Positions 7,054 to 17,447 of a stretch of 18,597 bases of DNA are shown one piece after another. The stretch lies in NCBI GenBank assembly GCA_023145655.1, contig JAGLDI010000082.1:1-18597 (forward strand). The letters run 5' to 3'. A model generated the notes under the pieces. That model saw only the letters and a list, made by a program, of their open reading frames with translations. It was not told where the DNA came from and made no database searches. This DNA comes from Desulfuromusa sp. (GTDB taxonomy: Bacteria > Desulfobacterota > Desulfuromonadia > Desulfuromonadales > Geopsychrobacteraceae). Each line of letters opens with the position of its first letter. Positions within the stretch are counted from its first letter, which is position 1. Made by a program: the position numbers and the translations under genes.

Positions 7054-7980
7054 TTAGATCTCTTCATCAGACAAACAACTCTCCATAGATTTTCTCAATT
7101 TTGCCAGGCTTTTTGCCTCAATTTGCCTGATTCTTTCCCGGGTAACTCCAAATTTTTTCCCTATTGTATCAAGGGTTTGGGGATCACGATCTTCAAGACC
7201 AAACCGGAGCATCAGGACTTCACGCTCGTTATCATTGAGATCGTCCATCCAATTCAGAACATGAGTAAAACGATCCAGATCTTCAATTTTACGGGCAGAA
7301 TCAACCAGCTTTGTATCCTCAATGGTATCGATCAAGCTATAATCATTACCTTCACCCAAAGGGTGCTCCATCGAATAGGTTCGTTTAACCAGAATCATCA
7401 TCCGCCGGACATGCTTGATATCTGTACCCATCGCTGCAGCAATTTCTTCCACGTCAGGATCTCGCTTTAAACGTTGGACCAGTTCGCGGCTAATTTTGAC
7501 CAGCTTATTGATATCATCAGCAACATGAACCGGCAGACGAATGGTTCGACTCTGGTTGACAATAGAACGCTCTATCGATTGGCGTATCCACCAGGTGGCG
7601 TAGGTAGAAAAGCGGCACCCTTTACTCACTTTGAACTTTTCTACAGCTTTAATGAGACCCATATTCCCCTCCTCGATTAAATCAAGGAAAGGTAACCCAC
7701 GATTCATATAACGTTTAGCAATTTTAACCACCAAACGTAGATTGGATTCAATCATCCTCTCCCTGGCGGCAGCATCACCCTGCGCAATCAGCCCGGCCAA
7801 TTCTTTTTCATCTTCGGCAGTGAGGAGTTGGCTTTTTTGAATTTCCTGCAGATAGAGTTTGGTCGCATCTGCTGTGGCATGCTGCTCACCGGCAGAAAAA
7901 CTACCTTCATTCACCACCTGGTTCTTATTCTTGCCCTTATGAGCAGTTGTGCTCTTGTCTTTTGAGCTTAAACTATCCAT
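7054..7980 (-). CDS. rpoS: RNA polymerase sigma factor RpoS
   Basis: A 308-residue group 2 sigma-70 factor, the general stress and stationary-phase sigma in proteobacteria. Region 1.2 starts near 38 ([10 protein letters not shown]). Region 2 includes [23 protein letters not shown] and the -10-reading [17 protein letters not shown] (124-140). Region 3 follows [10 protein letters not shown]. Region 4 ends with the helix-turn-helix [20 protein letters not shown] (277-296). There is no long region 1.1. The frame is open for 81 codons further upstream, but that extension overlaps nlpD and has no Rel-type or sigma features. The ATG at 7980 has GGAGG at a 5-nt spacing and is chosen. It lies 58 bp after nlpD; as in enterics, a promoter inside nlpD is possible but I did not identify one. 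Confidence 0.96.
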   Translation of the reverse strand: MDSLSSKDKSTTAHKGKNKNQVVNEGSFSAGEQHATADATKLYLQEIQKSQLLTAEDEKELAGLIAQGDAAARERMIESNLRLVVKIAKRYMNRGLPFLDLIEEGNMGLIKAVEKFKVSKGCRFSTYATWWIRQSIERSIVNQSRTIRLPVHVADDINKLVKISRELVQRLKRDPDVEEIAAAMGTDIKHVRRMMILVKRTYSMEHPLGEGNDYSLIDTIEDTKLVDSARKIEDLDRFTHVLNWMDDLNDNEREVLMLRFGLEDRDPQTLDTIGKKFGVTRERIRQIEAKSLAKLRKSMESCLSDEEI

Positions 7981-8038
7981 ATAGACCTCCACAACAATTT
8001 GATAACACTCAAATTGATAATTTAATGGTGCAAAAATA

Positions 8039-8800
8039 TCATGGCAAGTACAAAATTGGGTTGACTGCAACTTTCCCTTTGCGGACTTCAAAGTGAAGTC
8101 GTGATTGTCCCCCGGCTGGCGGAGTTCCTGAGAGGGCAATACGCTCCCCCTTACTGACAAAGTCCCCTTGCTTGACGAGGTTTTTACGATTAAAACCATA
8201 AACAGTAAAAAGATCATTTTCATGTCGCAGGATAATCAGGTGTGCATAGCCACTGACACCATCACCGCTGTAAATGACCTTGCCAGCTTCCGCCGCAGCC
8301 ACACTACTCCCTGTGCGCACCGCTATTTCTATCCCTTTTCCACTACCAGCGACTGCTTGTTTACTGAAAGAACGAACGACTTTCCCGCGCAAAGGCCACT
8401 GTAGTTGCTTAACTTGGGTTGCCTTGGTTTTTACTGCTGGTATCTTTACTGTAGTTGCAACTGTTTTAGATTTTTTAGTTTGAGTCTGAGATGGAGAAGA
8501 AAGTGTTTTTTTCCGTTTTGTCGACGCAGAACCCGACTTACTGACGCTTTGAGCCTTTATGACCGGGACAGCTAAAGCTTTTTCTGCTCCAGGGATATAT
8601 AGACGTGTACCTACTGCTAGTTGTGACGGGTTACTAATACCATTGACTCGGGCCAGATAAGATTCATCGACAGCATAGGTGCGACTGATCCGGAACAAGG
8701 TCTGACCCGGTTTAACGGTATGGTAAATCCCTGCTTCACAGGCAATAAGAAACAGACAGAAAAAACCAAGCAGAAGAATGACTGAACGTATTTTCAGCAC
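8039..8800 (-). CDS. nlpD: NlpD-like LysM/LytM lipoprotein
   Basis: A 253-residue lipoprotein expected to activate periplasmic amidases rather than cut peptidoglycan itself. A lipobox LIAC places the modified cysteine at residue 21. A LysM domain follows (about 24-68: [17 protein letters not shown]), then a Lys/Ser/Thr-rich linker and a C-terminal LytM (M23) domain (about 134-253). The M23 zinc motif HxxxD is replaced by GKGIEIAV and the usual YxHL is YGFN, so the enzyme should be inactive, as in E. coli NlpD. No ATG is available. I favour the GTG at 8800, which has GGTGG 8 nt upstream and yields a compact lipoprotein signal; a TTG at 8821 in the same frame is the alternative. It lies between pcm and rpoS, the classical arrangement. 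Confidence 0.88.
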   Translation of the reverse strand: MLKIRSVILLLGFFCLFLIACEAGIYHTVKPGQTLFRISRTYAVDESYLARVNGISNPSQLAVGTRLYIPGAEKALAVPVIKAQSVSKSGSASTKRKKTLSSPSQTQTKKSKTVATTVKIPAVKTKATQVKQLQWPLRGKVVRSFSKQAVAGSGKGIEIAVRTGSSVAAAEAGKVIYSGDGVSGYAHLIILRHENDLFTVYGFNRKNLVKQGDFVSKGERIALSGTPPAGGQSRLHFEVRKGKVAVNPILYLP

Positions 8801-9016
8801 AGAATTCACCACCGACAACAAAGCTGTCGAAGAAAACTTGCACGTTGAGATGAATTAGTTTTTGAGAATAAAAAGATCATACTCAATCCTTAAAAACTAT
8901 AGCAGTGGCAATGAGTTTAAAAAATTTACCCATGCTGTGGCAAGAGTTCCCTTGATAAAAGTTTTCATAACCAAAAAATGGTGTATAAAAAAGCAATATA
9001 TATACTACGAAGAAGA

Positions 9017-9664
9017 CTATGATCCCTGCCAACCTTGTTCACCAATCAAAGGAACAAAGCGACACCCCATCATCTGTTCCTGCTCAAAATGATCTTTTCC
9101 CTTGCGGGTTATCCGAACTAAAATCTGCTGCTTTTGATCCCCAACCGGTAACACCAATCTCCCCCCGATGTCCAGTTGATCCAAGTATTTTTGCGGAACA
9201 TCCGGAGATCCGGCTGCGACAAGAATCCCTGAAAAAGGGGCCTGATTTTCCCAGCCAACTGTCCCGTCGCCAATTTTAATGTTAACATTACTAAGTTGCA
9301 GTTGATCAAGAATTTTCCTGGCCCGCCCGGCAAGGACAGCAATTCTCTCAATAGAATAAACACGTTTGACTAACTTAGATAAAATGGCAGTTTGATACCC
9401 GGATCCGGTCCCAATCTCCAAAATTCTCTCACTACCCTGTAACTCGAGAGCAGCCGTCATGACTGCTACCATATAAGGCTGAGAAATCGTCTGTTTTTCA
9501 CCAATTGGCAAAGCGGCATCGCCGTAGGCATGACTCTGTAAACCTGCCTCTACAAATAAATGTCGGGGGACAGCTGACATTGCCTCAATAACCCGCTGAT
9601 CGCTAACACCGCGCGCCACAATCTGTTGCTCAACCATACGCCGTCTGGCAATCGTATAGTCCAT
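9017..9664 (-). CDS. pcm: Protein-L-isoaspartate O-methyltransferase
   Basis: Pcm uses SAM to methylate isoaspartyl residues and so starts repair of aged proteins. The 215 residues match the family length. The N-terminal helix region has [14 protein letters not shown]. The specific [10 protein letters not shown] lies at 58-67, SAM motif [17 protein letters not shown] at 80-95, and a late [10 protein letters not shown] segment is present. The ATG at 9664 has AGGTG 8 nt upstream, inside a small 5-bp hairpin. Pcm-nlpD-rpoS is a conserved stationary-phase cluster in proteobacteria; surE, which often precedes pcm, is absent, and a MerR-type gene lies there instead. A 216-bp gap separates it from nlpD. 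Confidence 0.96.
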   Translation of the reverse strand: MDYTIARRRMVEQQIVARGVSDQRVIEAMSAVPRHLFVEAGLQSHAYGDAALPIGEKQTISQPYMVAVMTAALELQGSERILEIGTGSGYQTAILSKLVKRVYSIERIAVLAGRARKILDQLQLSNVNIKIGDGTVGWENQAPFSGILVAAGSPDVPQKYLDQLDIGGRLVLPVGDQKQQILVRITRKGKDHFEQEQMMGCRFVPLIGEQGWQGS

Positions 9665-9813
9665 CAGAATTCACCTGAAAGGTGCTCGAATGACCAACAT
9701 TTGATTACAGCATAAAACTTTTGCTGAAGTGCAGCTATTCGCAGCGGGTTGTCCGTTGAGAGAAGGGAGCAAATACCAAAATTACTGGGGACAAAAGATA
9801 GCACTTATTCTCT

Positions 9814-10167
9814 TTATTCCTGATTTAAATCAAGTAAATATTTGCGGAGTTTAAGCAGGTCCGCTTTGGTCGCAACGAGAGTTTTTTCTGGAGAATGGGA
9901 GTCGGTCAATGGCAAGCTAATTTGTTTTTTCACCTGAAGTTTTTTACGGGCACCAGCGATGGTAAAACCTTGATAATAAAGCAGGTCTTTTATCGTCAGG
10001 GCAGTTTCAACATCTTTTCGCCGGTAAAGTCGTTGATTGGAACTGCTTTTTACCGGTTGAAGAGCAGAAAATTCCGTTTCCCAATAACGCAACACATGGG
10101 TTTTCAGTTGCAGCAACGCAGCAACTTCACCAATCTTAAAATAGAGCTTATCGGGTATCTGTGGCAC
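9814..10167 (-). CDS. Short MerR-family transcriptional regulator
   Basis: A 117-residue protein with a MerR winged helix at about 8-75 ([22 protein letters not shown], then [21 protein letters not shown]). It has the WETEF/RLYRR signature of the subgroup found next to ihfA in Geobacter and other proteobacteria. The C-terminal part is only about 40 residues, ending in a short helix ([11 protein letters not shown]), with no metal-binding cysteines or drug-binding domain. The start is GTG at 10167; no ATG is available in frame and the Shine-Dalgarno is weak. It begins 20 bp after the ihfA stop, so it is almost certainly in the same transcript. Its target and ligand are unknown. Confidence 0.88.
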   Translation of the reverse strand: MPQIPDKLYFKIGEVAALLQLKTHVLRYWETEFSALQPVKSSSNQRLYRRKDVETALTIKDLLYYQGFTIAGARKKLQVKKQISLPLTDSHSPEKTLVATKADLLKLRKYLLDLNQE

Positions 10168-10187
10168 CAGCTCAGCTCAACACAGTA

Positions 10188-10469
10188 TTAAGAGGTTTCG
10201 TTAATTGCAACCTTAAGCACCTGACTTGGCTTGAATGTCAAAATCTTACGGGCAGAAATTTCTATTTCACCACCGGTCTGCGGATTTCTACCACGTCGGG
10301 CAGCTTTCTCTTTAACAACAAAATTACCAAAACCGGCAATTTTGATTTTTTCACCGTCTTCCAAGGTTGACTTCATCAAATCAAAAACCATCTCGACAAT
10401 GGCAGCTGACTCCTTTTTGGAAAAACCGGTTGTCAGGTAAACACTTTCTATAAGATCTGCTTTGGTCAT
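10188..10469 (-). CDS. ihfA: Integration host factor subunit alpha
   Basis: A 93-residue DNA-bending protein of the HU/IHF family. MTKADLIESVY opens the protein, IKIAGFGNFVVKEKAARRGRNPQTG is the beta-arm region with the intercalating proline, and ISARKILTFKPSQVLK follows. The sequence matches IHF-alpha better than HU or IHF-beta. Its place after pheT is the typical position of ihfA in proteobacteria. AGGAGG lies 7 nt ahead of the ATG, one of the strongest ribosome sites here, suggesting high expression. A promoter upstream (10534-10562) can give it independent transcription. Confidence 0.95.
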   Translation of the reverse strand: MTKADLIESVYLTTGFSKKESAAIVEMVFDLMKSTLEDGEKIKIAGFGNFVVKEKAARRGRNPQTGGEIEISARKILTFKPSQVLKVAINETS

Positions 10470-10533
10470 AATCCCTCCTACTAAAGCCTTACATACGTTT
10501 TATAGGGGCTACTATCTATCTGTTTTTTCTGGA

Positions 10534-10562
10534 TTTATACCATACTGGTTAGCAGTCTGCAA
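10534..10562 (-). promoter_or_regulatory. Promoter of ihfA and merR-like gene
   Basis: On the minus strand TTGCAG (10557-10562) and TATAAA (10534-10539) are 17 bp apart, in the 99-bp gap after pheT. The expected leader is about 57 nt. E. coli ihfA also has a private promoter near the pheT end, which fits. Confidence 0.6.
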
Positions 10563-10568
10563 GTTCAA

Positions 10569-12977
10569 TCAGCGAATTTCTGCATTCAACTGATGGCAGA
10601 GGGAACGAATCAGCTTGTCATGTGATTTATTCACCTCGGCTTCGGTCAAAGTTTTTTCCAGATCACGATAACGAACCCTGATAGCAAGACTCTTTTTTCC
10701 GACAGGAATTCCTTTACCGGTATAGAGATCAAAGATAACAGCATTCTCAAAAAACTTGTTTTTACCTCGGGTAACTATCTCCATAACTTGAGCTGCAGTC
10801 ACTGATTCGTCCAATAACAAGGCACTATCACGAAGCACATCGGGAAAACGTGAAAGGGCTTTAAACTGAACATGCTCGTCAGTCAGGGCAATAATAGCTT
10901 CAACATCAAGCTCAAACAAATAGACCGGCTGATCAATATTAAAGCTGCTCAAAACCTCTGGATGGACCTCACCAAGAAAACCCAATTGCTGTTGACCTGC
11001 TAACAGGCGACAAGATTTGCCTGGATGGAGATATGGTTGAGAGGATCCAGACTCAAAAGTAATGTTTAAAATACCGCTAGTTGCAAGCACTTCTTCAACA
11101 ACACCCTTAAGGTCATAGAAGTCAACAGCTGCGGCGGTTTGAGACCACCCCTCGGGCTCACGCTGTCCGGATATCACCGCTGTCAGTGAGAGCTGCTCAA
11201 CGCATGTGTCAGATTCCCCCGTGGTGATGAATACTGGCCGCAATTCAAACAAGCGCAAATCAGAGCTTCGGTAGTTCAGGTTACTCGAAACAGTTTCCAG
11301 CAAACTCGGCACCAAACTGGTCCGCATAACCGCCTGATCTTCCGATAATGGATTTAATACTCTGACATGAACTGAGCGTCTGTCATCAGCTGGAATACCT
11401 ATTTTGCCAATACTGTCAGATGCCACAAAAGAATAGTTGATTGCTTCTGAAAATCCGGCGGCAACCATCCCCTGTTGGAGCGTTTTCTGTAGCTTTTGGC
11501 GGAGTGGTGGCATCTTTGCGTCAACTGTCCCTACCGGCATGGTAACTGGCACCCGGTCGTACCCATAGAGTCTGGCGACTTCCTCAATTAGATCAACTTC
11601 TCGTTCCAGATCAGGGCGAAAACTCGGAACCTTAATCTGCAGCGAATCAGCGCTTGCTCCAGGTTTAGCTGGCAAACCTACGGATTTCAATAAGGTCTGA
11701 ATAGTTTCACGATCAACTGGGATATCGAGTAAATCTTTGGTTTTCTGAACACTGATCTCAATACTGACAGGATCTAGGTGTTGCGGGTAGACATCAACCA
11801 TACCAGATAAAATTTGACCGGCACTTAACCCTGCAATAAGACTGGCAGCACGATCCAGGGCAATCGGAATCATATCAATATCGGCACCACGCTCAAAACG
11901 GTGCGATGATTCAGTATGCAGCCCATGTCTTTTACTGGTGCGTCTAATCATTGTTGGTTTAAAATAGGCAGCCTCGAGTAAAATCATCTCGGTATCATCT
12001 TTAACTTCAGAGTCAAGTCCGCCCATGACTCCTGCCATGGCAACCGGATGTTGCCCATCACAAATCATCAGATCCTCAGTGCAAAGGGAGTGGGTCTGAT
12101 CATCTAAAGTAGTGAATTTATCTCCTTCATGAGCCGACCTAACAACAATCTTACTATCAAGCAAATATCTGAAATCAAATGCATGCAGGGGATGCCCCAG
12201 TTCCAACATCACGTAATTGGTGACATCAACAACATTATTAATCGAACGCATCCCGACAGCTTCCAGTCGGTGAACCATCCAGTCAGGTGATGGACCAATT
12301 TTTACACCCTTGATTATCCGGGCAGCATAACGTGGACACCCTTCCTGGTTTTCGATCGTTACGGAGGTAGATTCATTTATTGACTCTGCCGTCTCACAGA
12401 GTTGTGGTACAGGTATTTTCAGTTCCGTTCCGGAGAGTGCAGCAACTTCTCGAGCCACTCCAACAACACTCAAGCAATCAGGTCGATTTGGGGTCAGACC
12501 AATCTCAATCTGGTAATCCTTTAAGCCAAGAGCAGCAAAAACTGGTTGTCCCAGGGGTAAGTCAGGAGGAAGAATCATAATCCCGGGAGAATCCTCAGCC
12601 AGAGCCAGCTCCACTTCAGAACAAAGCATGCCAAGGGAAACCTGGCCACGTATCTTGGATTTTTTTATTTTAAAATCACCAGGCAACACAGAACCGGGTT
12701 GAGCCAGAGCGATAAGGTCACCGGTTCTATGATTTGTTGCCCCACAAACAACCTGTACTACGTCTGTGCCAGTATTCACCTGACAGACAGTTAACCGATC
12801 AGCATCCGGATGCGCGTCCACAGAATCAAGTTGCGCAACTATAACCGAATCAAGATCTCCACCGATATTAACCAGAGCATCGACCTCAAGACCAGCCATG
12901 GTCAAACGATCACAGAGCTCCTGAGGTGTAAAATCAAAATCTACAAATTCTTTTAACCAGTTGTAGGTGACTATCAT
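10569..12977 (-). CDS. pheT: Phenylalanyl-tRNA synthetase beta subunit
   Basis: The 802-residue beta chain of the alpha2-beta2 PheRS, which edits mischarged Tyr-tRNA(Phe) and binds tRNA. It has the N-terminal B1 segment (MIVTYNWLKEFVDF), a tRNA-binding EMAP-like domain at about 40-150 (VCQVNTGTDVVQVVCGA), the B3/B4 editing region with GLTPNRPDCLSVVGVAREVAA from about 160, the B5 domain near 400-475, a catalytic-like core (EEVARLYGYDRVPVTMP), and the C-terminal FDX-ACB anticodon domain (about 708-802, starting SRFPDVLRDSALLLDE). No domain is missing. It starts 22 bp after pheS; AAGGA precedes the ATG by about 9 nt. Confidence 0.98.
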   Translation of the reverse strand: MIVTYNWLKEFVDFDFTPQELCDRLTMAGLEVDALVNIGGDLDSVIVAQLDSVDAHPDADRLTVCQVNTGTDVVQVVCGATNHRTGDLIALAQPGSVLPGDFKIKKSKIRGQVSLGMLCSEVELALAEDSPGIMILPPDLPLGQPVFAALGLKDYQIEIGLTPNRPDCLSVVGVAREVAALSGTELKIPVPQLCETAESINESTSVTIENQEGCPRYAARIIKGVKIGPSPDWMVHRLEAVGMRSINNVVDVTNYVMLELGHPLHAFDFRYLLDSKIVVRSAHEGDKFTTLDDQTHSLCTEDLMICDGQHPVAMAGVMGGLDSEVKDDTEMILLEAAYFKPTMIRRTSKRHGLHTESSHRFERGADIDMIPIALDRAASLIAGLSAGQILSGMVDVYPQHLDPVSIEISVQKTKDLLDIPVDRETIQTLLKSVGLPAKPGASADSLQIKVPSFRPDLEREVDLIEEVARLYGYDRVPVTMPVGTVDAKMPPLRQKLQKTLQQGMVAAGFSEAINYSFVASDSIGKIGIPADDRRSVHVRVLNPLSEDQAVMRTSLVPSLLETVSSNLNYRSSDLRLFELRPVFITTGESDTCVEQLSLTAVISGQREPEGWSQTAAAVDFYDLKGVVEEVLATSGILNITFESGSSQPYLHPGKSCRLLAGQQQLGFLGEVHPEVLSSFNIDQPVYLFELDVEAIIALTDEHVQFKALSRFPDVLRDSALLLDESVTAAQVMEIVTRGKNKFFENAVIFDLYTGKGIPVGKKSLAIRVRYRDLEKTLTEAEVNKSHDKLIRSLCHQLNAEIR

Positions 12978-12999
12978 TTATCGAATTCCTTGCCAAAAA

Positions 13000-14028
<1,029 letters not shown>

Positions 14029-14094
14029 TCATCGAAGCAATCCCATGATAATTGGGACATATCGTGCTATTAAATTTGAAATAAAAACCGGCTT

Positions 14095-14136
14095 AAAACA
14101 AAAAAAGGGAGATGAAGCCTAGCACTTCATCTCCCT
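14095..14136 (-). terminator. Rho-independent terminator after rplT
   Basis: A perfect 12-bp stem, AGGGAGATGAAG at 14106-14117 with CTTCATCTCCCT at 14125-14136, closes a 7-nt loop. On the minus strand it is followed by six to seven T and then GTTTT. It lies 19 bp past the rplT stop and 78 bp before the pheS start, splitting the translation cluster into two units. Confidence 0.92.
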
Positions 14137-14154
14137 GAATCAGCTGAAATCAGC

Positions 14155-14511
14155 CTATTGTAACTGTGCCTTAGCTGCTTCTGCAACAACCGTAAAACCT
14201 GCAGGATCATTGACTGCAAGATCTGCCATAATTTTTCGATCCAAAGCGACATCAGCTTTCTTCAAACCATAAATCATCCGGCTGTAGGAGAGCCCATTGT
14301 CACGGGCAGCCGCATTGATCCTGGCAATCCAGAGAGCCCTGAAATCACGCTTTTTTACCCGACGGTCACGATAAGCATAATTAAGCGCCCGGTCAACAGC
14401 TTCTGTAGCTGAACGATACAACTTACTCCTTGCGCCACGGTACCCTTTCGCAAGCTTCAGTACTTTATTACGACGACGTCTAGCTTTAAATCCTCTTTTT
14501 ACTCTTGGCAT
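14155..14511 (-). CDS. rplT: Ribosomal protein bL20
   Basis: A 118-residue basic 50S protein needed early in large-subunit assembly. [20 protein letters not shown], then [15 protein letters not shown] and the globular C-terminal part with [13 protein letters not shown], match the family along its whole length. GAAGGAG lies about 8 nt before the ATG. The 111-bp gap after rpmI holds several small hairpins. In enterics and Bacillus L20 represses its own operon by binding mRNA, and the structured gap could serve a similar role (inference). Confidence 0.98.
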   Translation of the reverse strand: MPRVKRGFKARRRRNKVLKLAKGYRGARSKLYRSATEAVDRALNYAYRDRRVKKRDFRALWIARINAAARDNGLSYSRMIYGLKKADVALDRKIMADLAVNDPAGFTVVAEAAKAQLQ

Positions 14512-14525
14512 CTCTCTTGCTCCTT

Positions 14526-14614
14526 CTCATGAATAGTTTTTCGGCATCTGCCGTGGCAGGATCTGCAGGGGGAGATTATCCCCACAGTTCACAACCTTAC
14601 TGCCAAAAGGCAGT
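14526..14614 (-). promoter_or_regulatory. Structured rpmI-rplT spacer, candidate L20 control region
   Basis: Reading the minus strand, three small stems follow each other: ACTGCC/GGCAGT with a TTTT loop (14599-14614), GGGGA/TCCCC with a 5-nt loop (about 14570-14584), and CTGC/GCAG (about 14549-14560). E. coli has an L20 site in the same spacer. No alignment to the known site was possible, so this is a candidate only. Confidence 0.3.
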
Positions 14615-14622
14615 AGAGTGAT

Positions 14623-14820
14623 CTACAAATACGGAACTAATTTAGAAACGTTACTCGAATCAGCCTTAGAAACAATGATAGATTGGCGCAAAGAACGTTT
14701 ACGCTTGGTTGTTTTCTTGGTTAAAATATGGCTGGTATAAGCTTTATTTCGACGAATTTTTCCGGTACCAGTTTTACGAAAACGCTTTGCGGCACCACGG
14801 TTAGTCTTAATTTTAGGCAT
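14623..14820 (-). CDS. rpmI: Ribosomal protein bL35
   Basis: A 65-residue, very basic 50S subunit protein. [20 protein letters not shown] at the start and [20 protein letters not shown] in the middle are typical. The length is normal. GGGAGAG precedes the ATG by about 4 nt. It lies 47 bp after infC in the conserved infC-rpmI-rplT order. Confidence 0.98.
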   Translation of the reverse strand: MPKIKTNRGAAKRFRKTGTGKIRRNKAYTSHILTKKTTKRKRSLRQSIIVSKADSSNVSKLVPYL

Positions 14821-14867
14821 CTGTCTCTCCCGTTACTTTTCTATTATTCTGTTTTTGGATATTTATT

Positions 14868-15380
14868 TTATTTCTTCAGCGGACCAATCATCATAGTCAT
14901 AAAGCGTCCCATCTTACTTGGGTGGGATTCTACCTGACCAATATCCTTTAAAGCTTCAATCGCCTTGCTCAGCTGTTTCAACCCCTGATCCGGGTGAGCA
15001 TTTTCCCGCCCACGGAACATAATTGTCAGCTTAACCTTATTTCCCTCTTCGAGAAAACGACGGGCATGCTTAATCTTAAACTGGAAATCATGATCGTCAG
15101 TCTTAGGACGCATTTTGACTTCCTTAATCTCAACTTTAACCTGTTTTTTTCTGGCTTCCGAAGCACGCTTGGCCTGCTGGTATTTATATTTACCGTAATC
15201 CATAATCCGGCAAACCGGTGGATCAGCCTGCGGTGAAACCTCAACCAAGTCTAGGCCCTGTTCACCAGCAAGAGCTAACGCTTGCTCAGTACTTAGAATT
15301 CCTAACTGACCGCCTTCATCATCAATAACCCGTACCTGACGAGCACTGATGGCCTCATTGATATTCGCTTCTTTAGCTAT
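14868..15380 (-). CDS. infC: Translation initiation factor IF-3 with AUA start codon
   Basis: IF3 (170 residues) binds the 30S subunit, blocks subunit joining and checks the start codon. The longest ATG/GTG/TTG frame begins at a TTG at 15248 and would lack the N-terminal domain. Translating upstream in frame gives IAKEANINEAISARQVRVID and so on, which is the normal IF3 N-terminus. It begins at an ATA codon (15378-15380) with GAGGAG 7 nt ahead. Near-cognate AUU/AUC/AUA starts are the hallmark of infC, because IF3 rejects them and so represses its own synthesis. The N domain continues through GLDLVEVSPQADPPVCRIMDYGKYKY. The C domain contains KMRPKTDDHDFQFKIKHARRFL and ends with RFMTMMIGPLKK. 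It follows thrS by 82 bp. Confidence 0.95.
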   Translation of the reverse strand: MAKEANINEAISARQVRVIDDEGGQLGILSTEQALALAGEQGLDLVEVSPQADPPVCRIMDYGKYKYQQAKRASEARKKQVKVEIKEVKMRPKTDDHDFQFKIKHARRFLEEGNKVKLTIMFRGRENAHPDQGLKQLSKAIEALKDIGQVESHPSKMGRFMTMMIGPLKK

Positions 15381-15387
15381 GACTTCA

Positions 15388-15393
15388 CTCCTC
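15388..15393 (-). promoter_or_regulatory. Shine-Dalgarno of infC
   Basis: GAGGAG on the minus strand lies 7 nt before the ATA at 15378-15380. There is no ATG, GTG or TTG at suitable spacing in this frame, so this site fixes the AUA start. The strong site probably offsets the poor start codon. Confidence 0.8.
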
Positions 15394-15424
15394 TATTCTG
15401 GTTAAAAAGGGGATAAAACCAAAC

Positions 15425-15455
15425 AACGCAAAGACCCACCTCGAGACTTTGCATT
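15425..15455 (-). other. Hairpin between thrS and infC
   Basis: AATGCAAAG pairs with CTTTGCGTT (nine pairs, one G-U) around a 13-nt loop, 7 bp past the thrS stop. On the minus strand a loosely T-rich stretch (GTTTGGTTTT) follows. It could be a weak or partial terminator that lowers or modulates readthrough into infC, or an mRNA-stability element. Confidence 0.45.
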
Positions 15456-15462
15456 AACCTTA

Positions 15463-17379
15463 CTATTTATAGGCAACCGTCTCAGCCTGAACCAAATTCA
15501 CAAAGTCAGAAACACTCATTGCGTCCAGACTTTTTCCATCTCTAAAACGGGGAGCAATCGTCTGTGTTTCCATCTCCCGGTCACCAATCACCAACATATA
15601 AGGAATTTTAGCCATCTGTGCTTCACGGATTTTGAAACCTAATTTTTCATTACGCAAATCCAGCTCGACACGGATACCAGCATTGCGCAGTTGGTCAAAC
15701 GCTTGTTGCGCATAAGCAGCCTGATTATCAGTGACATTCAAGACAATCGCCTGAACCGGCGAAAGCCAGAGCGGGAAACTTCCTGCGTAGTGCTCAATCA
15801 ACACCCCGATAAAACGCTCTATCGAACCAACAATGACCCGGTGCAACATAACTGGACGATGTTTTTCGCCATCAGACCCGACATAAGTGAGATCAAAACG
15901 CTCCGGCAGGGTAAAATCGCACTGGATTGTAGCACACTGCCACTCTCTGTCAAGCGCGTCCTTAAGTTTAACATCAATCTTCGGACCGTAAAAAGCACCG
16001 TCCCCTTCATTGAGCTCAAACGGTTGGCCACTATCCTCCAGAGCACTACATAGCGCATTGGTTGCCTGTTCCCAATCAGCATCACTACCGATCGACTTCT
16101 CCGGCCGGGTGGACAACTCCATCACATACTCGAAGCCAAAGATACCCGCAACATCCTGGACGAAATCCATAACGCCTTTGACTTCAGCATCGATCTGATC
16201 TGGACGACAGATAATATGGGCATCATCCTGGGTAAAACCACGCACCCTTAACAGACCATGGAGAACCCCTGATTTCTCATGCCGATAAACAGTGCCTAAC
16301 TCAAAATAACGGATCGGTAGATTACGGTAAGAACGGGGCTTCGACTTGTAAATTAACATGTGAGCCAAACAGTTCATCGGCTTAATGCCGTACCCCTGCT
16401 CATCAACTTCAGTGAAATACATATTATCGCGATAATGATCGTAATGACCAGATTTCTGCCAAAGCTCGGTCTTAAGAATCTGCGGGCCAACAACCAGCTC
16501 ATAACCGCGCTTCAGATGTTCTTTACGCTCAAAATCTTCAATAATTGTTCTGAGCATAGCCCCCTTCGGATGCCAAAGCACCAGGCCAGCACCTGCCTCC
16601 TCACTGAAAGAGAAGAGATCTAATTCTCGGCCTAATTTACGATGATCCCGCTTACGCGCCTCTTCAAGACGATTAAGATGTATTTTCAGTTCTTTTTTAT
16701 TCAAAAAAGCCGTTGCATAAATCCGTTGCAACATCGCGTTATTCTCATCACCGCGCCAGTAGGCACCAGCAAGACTGATCAATTTAAAAACTTTGAGCAT
16801 TCCGGTGCGTGGAACATGAGGCCCACGGCAAAGGTCAACAAAGTCTCCCTGACGGTAGAGAGAGACACTTCCCTCGCCAAGGCTCTCAATAAGTTCAACC
16901 TTATAATCTTCCCCCATACCACGAAATAACTCTATTGCATTGGCACTGGACATCTCTTCGCGCACGACGGGTTGATTGGCCTTGGCTAGTTCAGCCATCT
17001 TCGCTTCTATGACAGGAAAATCTTCCGGTACAAACTTTTTGTTTTCACTGTAAAAATCGTAATAAAAACCATCTTTAATGGCCGGTCCAATGGTCACTTG
17101 CACCTCTTTGCCGTAAAGTTCTTTGACCGCTTGAGCCATTAAATGGGCAGTTGAATGTCGTATAATTTCCAGTGCTTCCGCAGAATTCTGGGTGATCAGT
17201 GCCAATTCCCCTGACCGCTCCAATGGGTTGGTTATATCAATCAATTCACCATCGAAACGGGCAGCGACAGATTGGCGCGCTAACCCTTCACCGATAGTGA
17301 GAGCAATAGAGTAGGGAGTCGTGCCGGACTCAACCTCCTTAATCGATCCGTCAGGAAGTTCAATGTGTAATAAAGCCAT
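15463..17379 (-). CDS. thrS: Threonyl-tRNA synthetase
   Basis: A 638-residue class II synthetase, the usual length. Domains in order: TGS (1-60); editing domain with HSTAHL (His75, His79) and CRGPH (Cys184, His188) for hydrolysing Ser-tRNA(Thr); the catalytic core with motif 2 [19 protein letters not shown] (357-375); zinc ligands Cys337, His388 and His513; and a C-terminal anticodon-binding domain (from about 535, [20 protein letters not shown]). The frame extends 24 codons upstream to an ATG at 17451, but that part is hydrophobic Cys/Phe-rich translation of a terminator hairpin. The ATG at 17379 has GGGGA 6 nt ahead and gives the normal [12 protein letters not shown] start. It leads the thrS-infC-rpmI-rplT group. 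Confidence 0.97.
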   Translation of the reverse strand: MALLHIELPDGSIKEVESGTTPYSIALTIGEGLARQSVAARFDGELIDITNPLERSGELALITQNSAEALEIIRHSTAHLMAQAVKELYGKEVQVTIGPAIKDGFYYDFYSENKKFVPEDFPVIEAKMAELAKANQPVVREEMSSANAIELFRGMGEDYKVELIESLGEGSVSLYRQGDFVDLCRGPHVPRTGMLKVFKLISLAGAYWRGDENNAMLQRIYATAFLNKKELKIHLNRLEEARKRDHRKLGRELDLFSFSEEAGAGLVLWHPKGAMLRTIIEDFERKEHLKRGYELVVGPQILKTELWQKSGHYDHYRDNMYFTEVDEQGYGIKPMNCLAHMLIYKSKPRSYRNLPIRYFELGTVYRHEKSGVLHGLLRVRGFTQDDAHIICRPDQIDAEVKGVMDFVQDVAGIFGFEYVMELSTRPEKSIGSDADWEQATNALCSALEDSGQPFELNEGDGAFYGPKIDVKLKDALDREWQCATIQCDFTLPERFDLTYVGSDGEKHRPVMLHRVIVGSIERFIGVLIEHYAGSFPLWLSPVQAIVLNVTDNQAAYAQQAFDQLRNAGIRVELDLRNEKLGFKIREAQMAKIPYMLVIGDREMETQTIAPRFRDGKSLDAMSVSDFVNLVQAETVAYK

Positions 17380-17419
17380 ATGATTTCCCCAAGTTTTTGT
17401 GTAGCAACAGAAAAAGCTG

Positions 17420-17447
17420 AAACAAAAAGAGGCATCTAACAGATGCC
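17420..17447 (-). terminator. Terminator between tRNA-Val(GAC) and thrS
   Basis: GGCATCT (17431-17437) and AGATGCC (17441-17447) form a perfect 7-bp stem with a 3-nt loop. On the minus strand it is followed by TCTTTTTGTTT. It should end the tRNA-Val transcript. It also sits in the leader of thrS, whose ATG is about 40 nt further on. Confidence 0.8.

Noticed and set aside
7981..8223. 81-codon N-terminal extension of RpoS
   Set aside because: It overlaps nlpD in another frame, shows no sigma-factor features, and the ATG at 7980 has an ideal GGAGG.
8822..9016. Short minus-strand frame MKTFIKGTLATAWVNFLNSL... between pcm and nlpD
   Set aside because: Only 23 codons, no ribosome binding site, no recognised family; the AT-rich gap easily gives such frames.
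8862..9092. 76-codon plus-strand frame across the nlpD-pcm gap
   Set aside because: Lys/Tyr-rich composition typical of AT-rich spacer, runs into antisense pcm, no ribosome site.
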